NCBI GenBank assembly: GCA_948934525.1
Contig: CAQZSK010000002.1
Span: forward strand, 170,754-208,095
DNA length: 37,342 bases
DNA from: an uncultured Clostridia bacterium
Lineage (GTDB): Bacteria > Bacillota > Clostridia > TANB77 > CAG-508
Reading direction: 5' to 3'
Shown here in pieces: positions 15,418 to 24,089 of the stretch (its first letter is position 1; every line of letters starts with the position of its first letter). The notes under the pieces are model-generated. The model searched no databases. It was not told where the DNA came from and was given only the letters and a program-made list of their open reading frames with translations. A program made the position numbers and the translations under genes.

Positions 15418-16635
15418 ATGGCAAAAGAAAACATATTTGATATTTTAATGGAAAGAGGTTATATTGAACAAATAACTCATGAAGAACTAAAAGAAACTTT
15501 AGCAAAAGAAAGTGTCCCTTTTTATATTGGTTTTGACCCTACTGCTGATAGTTTACATATTGGTCACTTTATTTCTTTGATGGTTGCTTCTCAAATGCAA
15601 AAAGCAGGTCATAAACCTATTATTCTAATTGGTGGTGGTACTGCTACAATTGGTGATCCATCTGGTAAAACAGATATGAGAAGAATGATGACACGTGATG
15701 AAATTAATCATAATGTAGAATGTTTCAAAAAGCAAATGTCTAAGTTCTTGAGCTTTGAAGGAGAAAATGCAGCAGTTATTGTTAATAATGGAGATTGGCT
15801 TTTAAATTTAAATTTTGTAGAATTTATGCGTGATATAGGTTCGCTATTTTCCGTTAATAAAATGCTTGCTGCTGAATGCTATAAACAAAGAATGGAACGT
15901 GGTCTTACCTTTTTTGAATTAGGATATATGTTAATGCAATCTTATGACTTTTTGCATTTATATGAAACCTATGGATGTAAATTACAGCTAGGTGGAAATG
16001 ACCAATGGTCTAACATTTTAGGTGGTGTTGATTTAATCCGTAGAGTTGGACATTCAGATTCTTTTGGTTTAACCTTTAAATTGTTAACAACAAAAGAAGG
16101 TAAAAAAATGGGCAAAACAGAAAAAGGTGCTTTATGGCTTGACCCAGAAAAAACTTCTCCATATGAATTTTATCAATACTGGAGAAATATTGATGATGCT
16201 GATGTAAAAAATGTTTTATCACTCATTACTTTCTTACCAATAGATAAAATTAATGAATTGTGTGCTCATCAAGATGAAAGAATGAATGAAGCCAAAAAAG
16301 TAGCTGCTTTTGAAATTACTAAATTAATTCATGGCGAAGAGGAAGCAAAAAAAGCAGAATCTGCTGCACAAGCACTTTTCGAAGGAACTGGTAGTTTAGA
16401 TAATATGCCTACTTCCAAAATAGAAAGTCTACCTATCTCTATTTTAGATGCTATGATACAAATTGGATTTGCTCCATCTAAAGGACAAGCTAGAACTTTA
16501 ATTGAACAAGGTGGAATTTCTTTAAATGATGAGAAAATAACTGATACTGCTTACCAATTATCTGAAAATGATTTTAAAGAAGGTTATGCTATTTTGAAAA
16601 AAGGTAAAAAAGTATTCCATAAATTAGAAAAATAA
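15418..16635 (+). CDS. tyrS: Tyrosyl-tRNA synthetase
   Basis: This is a 405-residue class I aminoacyl-tRNA synthetase. The HIGH motif is at 47-50 (DSLHIGH), the tyrosine/ATP region at GGGTATIGDPSGKT (72-85), GGNDQWSN at 192-199, the KMSKS equivalent KMGKT at 230-234, and a C-terminal S4 RNA-binding domain (about 340-400, with SKGQARTLIEQGG). It charges tRNA-Tyr in the cytoplasm. The start ATG at 15418 has AAGGG 10 bases upstream; earlier in-frame codons (TTG 15400, ATG 15409) are badly spaced. It is transcribed alone, divergent from the attenuated membrane-protein operon, and followed by a terminator. Confidence 0.97.
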   Translation: MAKENIFDILMERGYIEQITHEELKETLAKESVPFYIGFDPTADSLHIGHFISLMVASQMQKAGHKPIILIGGGTATIGDPSGKTDMRRMMTRDEINHNVECFKKQMSKFLSFEGENAAVIVNNGDWLLNLNFVEFMRDIGSLFSVNKMLAAECYKQRMERGLTFFELGYMLMQSYDFLHLYETYGCKLQLGGNDQWSNILGGVDLIRRVGHSDSFGLTFKLLTTKEGKKMGKTEKGALWLDPEKTSPYEFYQYWRNIDDADVKNVLSLITFLPIDKINELCAHQDERMNEAKKVAAFEITKLIHGEEEAKKAESAAQALFEGTGSLDNMPTSKIESLPISILDAMIQIGFAPSKGQARTLIEQGGISLNDEKITDTAYQLSENDFKEGYAILKKGKKVFHKLEK

Positions 16636-16640
16636 AAACA

Positions 16641-16685
16641 AAGTCCTGATACTATCTCAATAGTTTCAGGACTTATTTATTCTAT
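16641..16685. terminator. Terminator between convergent tyrS and tagH
   Basis: A long stem (AAGTCCTGATACTAT paired with ATAGTTTCAGGACTT, 16641-16674, one mismatch) is followed by a T-rich tract after tyrS. The minus-strand side is also T-rich, so it likely ends the teichoic acid cluster transcript as well. Confidence 0.85.
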
Positions 16686-16700
16686 ATTTTTATCGTTTTC

Positions 16701-17444
16701 TTATTTTTTTAAGCTATTATCATACTTTTCTACTGCCTTATCAATATCTCCATCAAAAGTCACTCTTCCTTTTTCCATTACCATTCCTCTTTGGCAAAAT
16801 TCTTTTGCCACTCCTGTAACATGTGTTACAAATAAAAGAGTCACATTTTTATTAGCTATAATTTCATTTACTTTCCTAACACATTTACGTTTAAACTCTT
16901 CGTCTCCTACGCTTAGTGCTTCATCTATGATTAAAATTTCAGGTCTAATATTTACATTAATAGAGAACCCTAGTCTCGCCTTCATACCACTTGAATATGT
17001 TCTAACTGGTTGATCAATATATTCTTCTATTTCTGCAAAATCAATAATATCATTTTCTAATTCTCTAATTTCTTGATCTCTTAACCCTAGTAATTGTCCC
17101 TTTAAATAAATATTCTCTCTTCCTGTAAACTCTGGATCAAAGCCAGAAGTAAGCTCTAGTAAAGCACTAACTCTTCCCCTTACTGCTATCTCACCTGTTG
17201 TTGGAAAACATACTCCTGTTATCATCTTCAAAATAGTAGACTTTCCTGCTCCATTTCTACCAAAAAGAGCCACAGATTCTCCTCTTCTTATCTCAAAGTT
17301 AACATTATTTACGGCTTTTTTCTCTGTATATTTTATTTTTTTACAGAAAGTATATAGTAATCGCTTTTTATCATTTTTAAATAATTTATACATTTTAGTT
17401 ACATTATTAAATTTGATAACAACATTTTCTTTCAGTTCTTCCAC
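16701..17444 (-). CDS. tagH: Teichoic acid / polysaccharide ABC exporter, ATP-binding protein (TagH)
   Basis: This 247-residue ATPase belongs to the TagH/Wzt/RfbE group. It has Walker A GRNGAGKST (62-70), signature YSSGM (150-154) and Walker B ILIIDEALSVGDEEF (170-184); the last segment is typical of polysaccharide exporters. The N-terminus has the loop that couples to the TagG permease (KNDKKRLLYTFCKK). With TagG it would export undecaprenyl-linked teichoic acid. The start is GTG at 17444 without a clear ribosome binding site. A strong AGAGGAG lies upstream, in front of a five-codon ORF (MLARI) that overlaps a hairpin. It is the last gene of the cluster; the gap to tagG is 63 bp. Confidence 0.92.
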   Translation of the reverse strand: MEELKENVVIKFNNVTKMYKLFKNDKKRLLYTFCKKIKYTEKKAVNNVNFEIRRGESVALFGRNGAGKSTILKMITGVCFPTTGEIAVRGRVSALLELTSGFDPEFTGRENIYLKGQLLGLRDQEIRELENDIIDFAEIEEYIDQPVRTYSSGMKARLGFSINVNIRPEILIIDEALSVGDEEFKRKCVRKVNEIIANKNVTLLFVTHVTGVAKEFCQRGMVMEKGRVTFDGDIDKAVEKYDNSLKK

Positions 17445-17458
17445 ACTTTTTAGTAGAT

Positions 17459-17479
17459 GTTAGCTATATCCTAGCTAAC
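17459..17479 (-). promoter_or_regulatory. Hairpin ahead of tagH, overlapping a five-codon ORF
   Basis: A perfect 8-bp inverted repeat GTTAGCTA-N5-TAGCTAAC lies between tagG and tagH. A strong ribosome binding site (GAGAGGAGAAG) and an ATG directly precede it on the minus strand; this ATG opens a five-codon ORF that ends inside the hairpin, while tagH starts 15 bases further on in another frame. It may adjust the TagG:TagH ratio or cause re-initiation; inferred. Confidence 0.4.
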
Positions 17480-17507
17480 ATACTTCTCCTCTCTTAAAAA
17501 TCTCTTT

Positions 17508-18128
17508 TTAATTTAAAACATCTGGTATTTCTTTTCGTAATCTTTTATATGTCCAAACTGCTAAAATAAGCATTAGCACTGTAACAATTGCAAAGTATAA
17601 CAATCTTTTTGGCTGTTCAAAAAACCATACTTGATTAATAAAACAATTTCTAAATCCATTAATTAAGAAAGTAACAGGATTTACCATTAATATCTTTCTA
17701 ACCCATTCAATTGTAATTGCATCTGGATTCCATAAAATACCTGATAGCCAGAATACAGCTGTTACCATTGATTTCACTAAATTGCCAAAATCTTTACTCA
17801 TAGACGAAAGTAATGATGCAAACAGACTCCAAATTGTAAAAAATATCAATAATAGTAACATATAAAATGGTAACTGCAAAATATATATTGTTGGTGGATA
17901 TCCCATACAAATAAATATAACTATCATAATTCCTATTAAAACAAGATGCACTATAAATTTAGAAATGCTAACAAAAGTTGGAATAGTAGAAACTGGAAAC
18001 TTCATCTTTGTAACTAAATAACTATATTTCCTAATTGTATCTGTACCAGCAGTTAGCATATCACTAATATAAAACCACGGAATTACTCCTGCTATTAACC
18101 ATAGAAAAAATGGATATCCGATTAACAT
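17508..18128 (-). pseudogene. tagG: TagG permease, main C-terminal part after frameshift
   Basis: This is a 206-residue frame of an ABC-2 type permease with five hydrophobic segments, matching TagG from GYPFFLWLIAGVIPW to the C-terminal YKRLRKEIPDVL. The frame's first methionine overlaps the N-terminal fragment by 65 bases and is not a natural start; the protein lacks the N-terminal interface helix and first membrane segment. Deleting one base near 18117-18122 fuses it with the upstream frame (GKDVN to GYPFF), giving about 269 residues, the normal TagG length. Confidence 0.87.
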
Positions 18129-18318
18129 CTTTTCCTGCTCTTAAACCAATTTCAAAAGTAAACCAATAAACAAAAACTGTAACTGCAGGTTTAATAATAG
18201 CCCACATCCATCCTAATGCAGCTCCTCTATATGTTTTAATTAAATCTGCTTTGGCTAATTTAAATATTTGTTGTATATATGCTATATGATCTTTTATAAT
18301 TTCTGTTAAGATCTTCAC
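18064..18318 (-). pseudogene. tagG: TagG permease, N-terminal part, frameshifted
   Basis: This frame begins with GTG (AAGGAG 8 bases upstream) and encodes the typical ABC-2 exporter N-terminus: KLAKADLIKTYRGAALGWMWAIIKP, the coupling helix region, then the first membrane helix to GLRAGKDVN. The frame then shifts into an unrelated tail (RISIFSMV to the stop). The correct continuation is in the frame at 17508-18128. The extra base lies in AATCGGAT, not in a homopolymer run. TagG pairs with TagH to export teichoic acid. Confidence 0.85.
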
Positions 18319-18339
18319 TCGTTCTCTCCTTAATTTCCT

Positions 18340-18783
18340 TTATACATTATTTTCTGGTTCTGGAATTTGATTTACTCCATTAATTGGTTCTTGCAGTCCT
18401 AAATCTTCCTTTATTTTAGTTGTAGAAATACCTTCTGTTCTATCTAAATAAACAACTTCACAATATTCTTTTAAGTAATCAAATCTATCACTACCAGCCC
18501 AATCACTTCCCATAACTACTGTATCTATTTCATACTTTTTAACATCTAATACTTTTTGTTCCCAATTTTGTTCTGGAATAACTAAATCAACATATCTAAT
18601 TGACTCTAACATTTTCTTTCTAGTTTCATAATCATGGTATGCTCTTTTTCCTTTGCCTTCATTAAATTCGTCTGTTGAAAGAGCAACTACTAAGTAATCT
18701 CCTAATGCTTTTGCTCTTTTTAATAATCTAATATGACCATAATGCAATAAATCAAAAGTTCCATAAGTTAAAATTCTTTTCAT
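18340..18783 (-). CDS. tagD: Glycerol-3-phosphate cytidylyltransferase
   Basis: This 147-residue nucleotidyltransferase makes CDP-glycerol from CTP and glycerol-3-phosphate, the donor for glycerol-phosphate teichoic acids. It has the N-terminal GTFDLLHYGH (HxGH at 14-17) and the C-terminal RTEGISTT (115-122), both class-defining. It is about 18 residues longer than Bacillus TagD because of a C-terminal tail. The start has GAGG 6 bases upstream. It lies between the glycosyltransferase fusion (13-bp gap) and tagG (21-bp gap), next to three enzymes that use CDP-glycerol. Confidence 0.95.
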   Translation of the reverse strand: MKRILTYGTFDLLHYGHIRLLKRAKALGDYLVVALSTDEFNEGKGKRAYHDYETRKKMLESIRYVDLVIPEQNWEQKVLDVKKYEIDTVVMGSDWAGSDRFDYLKEYCEVVYLDRTEGISTTKIKEDLGLQEPINGVNQIPEPENNV

Positions 18784-18796
18784 ATTTTCCTCTTTT

Positions 18797-21604
18797 CTAT
18801 CCTATAAACTGGTCAAATTCAGCTAATTCATTAATAGGATTTATTAATTTTATATTATTATCTTGTCCACAATAATTTTTGATAAAATCATAGGTATTTT
18901 TGTCTGCAGTTAAGATAACATCTAAATTTTGATAAACTTTTTTATTAACATTTTGATTAAACATCTTAATATCTTCTATATAAAATATTCTTTTACATTT
19001 CATATCTGATAATTGATAAATCTTTTTGTAATCAAGTTCTCCATATAATATAACTGTTTTAAATTGAATATCTTGATAAATTCTTTTCAATTCTATTTCA
19101 TGCATTCTATGATATCTATTTTCAAATCTATTATAAAAATTCTTATGCTTTTCTAATAGTTTAATTAATAGAATATCCAATTTCTTGAGATTAGTATTAT
19201 TGCTTAACTGTCCATAAAATTTTAACTTACCAATAATTCTTTTAAAAATATCCTTATTGGGTCTAAGATTCCTAGTAATATAGGAAACATAATAGTTATG
19301 TTTATCTGTATTTGATTTGCTTACAAGTTTCATAAAACTTTTTGTAGTATGATTTGGTCTAAAGTTTCCTAAATAGAACAAAATATTGTTTTTATTAGAT
19401 TTAGACATTGGTAATATTTTTATTTCATTTTCTTTTCCTAAAATTACTTTTTCACATAATAATTTAGAAATGTTATTTCTTTCATACTTACAATATTTGT
19501 CTAAAAAAGAATTAATATCATACTCAATAGGAGAATTAATTTCTCTAACTACTTCTTCTACTGTTTTTACTTTTGGAAAAGGAAGTTCTTCTAATCTTAA
19601 ATATACACCTCTGTCCCTAAAGTATTCTTCTTGATCATAAGTAAATAGTATAATCTTCTTTTTAGTTATTGCATAATCAAAAAATACACTAGAATAATCT
19701 GTTATTAGTATATCACATATACTTAAAAAATCATATGTTTCAAAAGTCTTAGGGAAGGACTTTACATTTTCATATTGACTTAAATTTAATTTATTTCCAA
19801 TAAAAGGATGCATGTTAACATATAAAGTTTGATTTTCTTTCAGAGACTTGCTCATTTCTTCAATATAATTTTCTACAATTTTTAATTGTAATTCTATATC
19901 AAAATCTCTAACATTTCCTCTCCATGTAGGCATATAGGCAATTAGTGTTTTGCCTTTTAATCCTAATTTTCCTTTAACAGATTCAGCATTGCCTCTTAAA
20001 AAAATCTCATTTCTTGGATAACCACATAGCATTACTTGATTATTAGCAATCCCTTCTAGCATATAATCTCTTATCATAATATCCTTCATAAATTCACTAG
20101 GATATAGTAAATAGTCAGAGATTACAAAATTCTTTTGTACATTTGCTATATCAAAAAAGTCATTTTCTGTACTTTTTCCTAATGTCTTTAAAGGTGTTCC
20201 ATGCCAAGTGTTCAAATAAACTTGTCCTTCTCTTTTCGTAAAATATGCTGTAAAACTAGTATCAGTAAATAAATATTTGGCTGTAGCTAATACTTTTGCA
20301 AATTTAGCTGTTTTATTTTTAATTAACTTTATTCTATCCAAAAGTTGATAACCTTTGAGCAAACTTTCAAATTTCTTCTTACTTTCATTATTATAGCCAA
20401 TATAAATGGAATACTCATTATATTGTGAATTAGTTGCTAATTCTTTTACTAGGTAAAACATATTTCCATTTAAATTACTTCCTTGTTGTGGAAAAATGAA
20501 AATACTTTTTTCATTGATCCTTTTTTTACAATTTTTCACATAAACAGCTCCAGGTCTTCTGAAAAATAAAACACTACTTCCTTTATTCACAATCCTTTTT
20601 AGTCTATTCCAAGCCGGAATAATATTAACACCAACAATAATACATAAATGCCAATAGAACTTTGATACATATTTCTTCTTATTTCTATCCTGTAATTTAA
20701 AATACATATTTTCTTTCCATTTAGGATAGTTTTTGTTTAAATATTGAAAAGCTTCTTTCAAATATCTTCTTTTAATCTTCTTTTCTTTCCATGAAGTTTG
20801 TTTTTCTAATATAACATAAATATGTTTCATAAAGGCATACAGCAAAGCTTCTTTCACTTCTTCATATTTGTCTAATTCTTTATAATAAGCTGTTAGTTTT
20901 TCATACATGTTAAATATGTCAAATCTTTTTTCTGTTAATGTTTGTGTTAATGCTCCTTCTCTAGCTACAATATAGAAATAAAGTGCATCTTCTACTCTTG
21001 CTATTTTATTAGCTTTTGCAAACACTTTATAAGTAAAGAGTAAATCCTCATAGATTCTTAAATCATTATCAAATTTAAAATGATTACTTTCAATTATTTC
21101 CTTTTTAAATATCTTATTCCATAAATAAGGAACTTCATCAAATAATAATTTTGATTCATAAATATTCTTATTAAAAACATCTTCTTTTGGAATGTTCTTA
21201 TTTCCAAAATCCATTTTGTTAAATTTTGTTTCCATTTTTACTCTGTAATAGTTACAACAAACAATATCTGCATTTTCTTTTTTAGCCTGACAATATAATT
21301 TTTCATACATTTCTTCTGAAATATAATCATCACTATCTACAAAGCCGATATATTCACCTGTTACTTGTTCAAGTGCATAATTTCTAGCCTTAGCAGCTCC
21401 TCCATTTTCAGTAGAATAAGCTTTTATTATATTAGGATATTTCTTTTGGTATTGCTCTATTATAGCTTGTGAATTATCTGTACTTCCATCGTTTACAAGT
21501 ACAATTTCAATATCTTTTAATGTTTGATTAACTAACGATTCCAAACATCTTGCAATATATTTTTCCACATTATATACTGGTACTATAATACTAACTTTTG
21601 CCAC
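18797..21604 (-). CDS. Bifunctional GT2 glycosyltransferase - CDP-glycerol glycerophosphotransferase
   Basis: This 935-residue fusion starts with a GT-A family 2 glycosyltransferase (about 1-235; VSIIVPVYNVEKYI, NDGSTDNS 38-45, DSDD 90-93). Two predicted amphipathic or membrane-near segments follow (about 270-350). The TagF/TagB-like glycerophosphotransferase domain (about 365-730) has LNTWHGTPLKTLG, GYPRNEIFL, AYMPTWRG, NMHPFIG and ITDYSSVFFDYA. A further C-terminal region of about 190 residues (LFYLGNFRPNHTTKS to the end) resembles a partial GT-B fold but is unassigned. It would add both a sugar and glycerol phosphate units to the wall polymer at the membrane. GTG start at 21604 has AAGGAGGAG about 7 bases upstream. 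Confidence 0.88.
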   Translation of the reverse strand: MAKVSIIVPVYNVEKYIARCLESLVNQTLKDIEIVLVNDGSTDNSQAIIEQYQKKYPNIIKAYSTENGGAAKARNYALEQVTGEYIGFVDSDDYISEEMYEKLYCQAKKENADIVCCNYYRVKMETKFNKMDFGNKNIPKEDVFNKNIYESKLLFDEVPYLWNKIFKKEIIESNHFKFDNDLRIYEDLLFTYKVFAKANKIARVEDALYFYIVAREGALTQTLTEKRFDIFNMYEKLTAYYKELDKYEEVKEALLYAFMKHIYVILEKQTSWKEKKIKRRYLKEAFQYLNKNYPKWKENMYFKLQDRNKKKYVSKFYWHLCIIVGVNIIPAWNRLKRIVNKGSSVLFFRRPGAVYVKNCKKRINEKSIFIFPQQGSNLNGNMFYLVKELATNSQYNEYSIYIGYNNESKKKFESLLKGYQLLDRIKLIKNKTAKFAKVLATAKYLFTDTSFTAYFTKREGQVYLNTWHGTPLKTLGKSTENDFFDIANVQKNFVISDYLLYPSEFMKDIMIRDYMLEGIANNQVMLCGYPRNEIFLRGNAESVKGKLGLKGKTLIAYMPTWRGNVRDFDIELQLKIVENYIEEMSKSLKENQTLYVNMHPFIGNKLNLSQYENVKSFPKTFETYDFLSICDILITDYSSVFFDYAITKKKIILFTYDQEEYFRDRGVYLRLEELPFPKVKTVEEVVREINSPIEYDINSFLDKYCKYERNNISKLLCEKVILGKENEIKILPMSKSNKNNILFYLGNFRPNHTTKSFMKLVSKSNTDKHNYYVSYITRNLRPNKDIFKRIIGKLKFYGQLSNNTNLKKLDILLIKLLEKHKNFYNRFENRYHRMHEIELKRIYQDIQFKTVILYGELDYKKIYQLSDMKCKRIFYIEDIKMFNQNVNKKVYQNLDVILTADKNTYDFIKNYCGQDNNIKLINPINELAEFDQFIG

Positions 21605-21623
21605 TATTGCTCCTCCTTAATTT

Positions 21624-22874
21624 TTAGCTAATTATATCTTCTACTACCCTTTTGGTCGCTTGTCCATCATCTAAATAATTATATTCTTCATAAAACTTTT
21701 GATATTTCTTATCATATACAAAATTTTCAATATTTTCAATGCTTTCTATTAATTTTTCTTCTGTTTGTGCAATTTCCCCTGGCAATTCTGAAATATCAAT
21801 GTAGAAACCTCTTAATTCTTCTCTATATTCTTCTAAATCATACATATAAAAAAGAATTGGCCTTTTCAAATTAGCATAATCAAAAAATACACTAGAATAG
21901 TCTGTGATTAATAAATCTGATATGACATACAAATGATTAATATCATCATAATCTGATACATTGTAAATAAATCCCTGATATTTTTGAAAATCAAAAGAGT
22001 TTGCTACTAGATAATGTGCTCTAAATAAAATAATATATTTTTCTTGTAGCTCCTTTTGTAATTTTTCGAAATTCACTTCTGTTTGATAAGTATATCCTAC
22101 ACCTGCTTTATGCTGATTATCTCGGTAAGTTGGAGCATATAAAATAACTTTTTTATCTAATGGTATCTTTAGTTTTTGTTTTATTTCTTGTATATCTTCA
22201 TCAGTATAATTACTTAGAAAATCATTTCTTGGATAACCTTGCTCTAATACTTTTTCTTCATTATTTGTTTTGTCTAAATTCCATGCTGTAATAAATTTCT
22301 CACTAGCAAAACGAGAAGGTGACAAAATGTATTGAAATTTTTTTGCATCTAGTCCATAACGCCTATAAATCTCTTTATCTGTATTCATAGCATTTTTGGC
22401 ATTTTTCAAATCAAATCCCAATTTTTTTAATGGAGTTCCATGCCAACATTGAACATAAACTTGATTTTTTTTAGGGTAAATATGACCTTCTATCATAAAA
22501 TTAAATATCCAATATTTCGTAACTTTTAAATATTTTTCATATATCTTTCCACCATATTGAATTACCTTTGTATTTCTATTTGTTGTTAAAAATTGATATT
22601 CCTCTGGTTGTTCAAATGCCCATATATATTGATAATTTTTATATTTTTCCTCTTTTTGCATATACTCATAAATCGCCTTTGGACTACAACTATATGATTT
22701 TCCCTTGAAAGCAGAAAAAAGGATAGTATTTTGTTCTACTTTTTTTCCTATCCCTCTTATCTGAAATCTTACTCTTTTTGTGAGATAATCTATTTTCCTT
22801 AACCCCTGTCTAAAAAAAGGATATCTTTTAGAAAAATCTATTATTCCAATTTTTACTTTTTGTATAATAGTCAT
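21624..22874 (-). CDS. CDP-glycerol glycerophosphotransferase family protein (TagB/TagF-like)
   Basis: This is a 416-residue GT-B type transferase. It has the family motifs CWHGTPLKKLGFD, GYPRNDFLSNY, YAPTYRDN, LFRAHYLV (equivalent of the HP motif) and ITDYSSVFFDYANLKRPILFYMYD. The N-terminus has a basic segment but no clear membrane helix; these enzymes are peripheral on the inner face. It transfers glycerol-phosphate from CDP-glycerol to a lipid-linked acceptor. Primase (TagB) versus polymerase (TagF) activity cannot be separated from sequence alone. ATG at 22874 has AAAGGAG 7 bases upstream. It is 13-19 bp from its neighbours. Confidence 0.9.
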   Translation of the reverse strand: MTIIQKVKIGIIDFSKRYPFFRQGLRKIDYLTKRVRFQIRGIGKKVEQNTILFSAFKGKSYSCSPKAIYEYMQKEEKYKNYQYIWAFEQPEEYQFLTTNRNTKVIQYGGKIYEKYLKVTKYWIFNFMIEGHIYPKKNQVYVQCWHGTPLKKLGFDLKNAKNAMNTDKEIYRRYGLDAKKFQYILSPSRFASEKFITAWNLDKTNNEEKVLEQGYPRNDFLSNYTDEDIQEIKQKLKIPLDKKVILYAPTYRDNQHKAGVGYTYQTEVNFEKLQKELQEKYIILFRAHYLVANSFDFQKYQGFIYNVSDYDDINHLYVISDLLITDYSSVFFDYANLKRPILFYMYDLEEYREELRGFYIDISELPGEIAQTEEKLIESIENIENFVYDKKYQKFYEEYNYLDDGQATKRVVEDIIS

Positions 22875-22886
22875 CTACTATCTCCT

Positions 22887-24026
22887 TTATGGATTTATGC
22901 TACAATTTTCTAATAAATAGTCTACAATTCTCTTAGTATTTTCTATGTCACAAGTTTCAATATATTTTTCTCTAAAATGTTTCCATTCTTTTTCATCATA
23001 ATTTTGATTTTCTATTGTTTCTGCAAGTTGTATAATATCGTTATATGTCACACTTGGCATTTCTTGTTTTAAAGAAATATTCAGTCCTCTTTCTTCTTGA
23101 TATTCTTGTATATCATATAAATAGAAAAATAATTTCTTATTTAACACAGAAGCCTCAAAAGCAATTGCTGAATAATCTGTAATAACATAATCCGCAATCT
23201 TCAATAAATCCATTGTTTGATATTGATTATCTATTAAGAATTCTTCTTCTATTTTTGTCTCATCTAAAGGATGTAATCTAATAATTAAATTATACTTTTC
23301 TTTTGAAAAAGCATTTATAAGTGGCTCTAGTTCTATCTTTTTTCCTTTTCTAAAAGTTGGTACATAAAGAATATTCTTTTTAATTTTAAGTTTAGGATAC
23401 TGCTTATATACTTCTTGTATCTTTTCATCTATAATACCATCTTTTCCCAACAAGTAATCAACACGTGGCATTCCTAAAGTCAGAATCTTATCTTCTTCTG
23501 TTTGAAATGCCTGAGCATATATTTTTTTAGTCACTTCGCTTGTACAAGTAATATTGGTATAATTTTGATGCATTCTCATAATTTTGGCAATATTACTTCG
23601 ATTACCTTCTCTTTTATCTGTTACCTGAAGTCCAAATTGCTTGATTGCTCCCATTGCATGCCAAATTTGCATAATAATTAATTTCTTTTTATGTTGTAAA
23701 ATACTAACAGGAATAACATAGCCATTTACAATACATACTTTAGCAGTAGCAATATGATACATACATTTTATTAAATAAAAACAATAACCTATCTTTTTTA
23801 AAAATTCTCTTGGTATTTTCTTACATAAGGTTACTACTTTCATTTGTTTATTTCTACTTTTTATTTCTTCTTCTATTAGCTTAAAGTCAATATTAGGTTG
23901 ATCAGATTGTCTACTCATTAGAAGTATCTTATTTTTCTGCATTGGAAATAACTTAATAAAAAAATATATGAAGTTCATCATTGCTCTTGCAATATATAAA
24001 ATACTATTTTGAATTAATTTTCTCAT
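22887..24026 (-). CDS. CDP-glycerol glycerophosphotransferase family protein (TagB-like)
   Basis: This is a 379-residue protein of the same family as the next two genes but more divergent. It has an N-terminal hydrophobic stretch (about 8-28), IMQIWHAMGAIKQFG (WHG becomes WHA), GMPRVDYLL, YVPTFRKGKKIE, IRLHPLDE and ITDYSAIAFEASVLNKKLFFYLYD. The divergence and size suggest a primase-like TagB role, adding the first glycerol-phosphate, but this is inference. ATG at 24026 has AAGGAAAG close upstream. It follows the SGNH protein gene after 63 bp. Confidence 0.87.
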   Translation of the reverse strand: MRKLIQNSILYIARAMMNFIYFFIKLFPMQKNKILLMSRQSDQPNIDFKLIEEEIKSRNKQMKVVTLCKKIPREFLKKIGYCFYLIKCMYHIATAKVCIVNGYVIPVSILQHKKKLIIMQIWHAMGAIKQFGLQVTDKREGNRSNIAKIMRMHQNYTNITCTSEVTKKIYAQAFQTEEDKILTLGMPRVDYLLGKDGIIDEKIQEVYKQYPKLKIKKNILYVPTFRKGKKIELEPLINAFSKEKYNLIIRLHPLDETKIEEEFLIDNQYQTMDLLKIADYVITDYSAIAFEASVLNKKLFFYLYDIQEYQEERGLNISLKQEMPSVTYNDIIQLAETIENQNYDEKEWKHFREKYIETCDIENTKRIVDYLLENCSINP

Positions 24027-24089
24027 ATCTTTCCTTTTCTCTTAGGCTTTATATGGATATAATATCATTAATTATTAGATATTGCAAGC

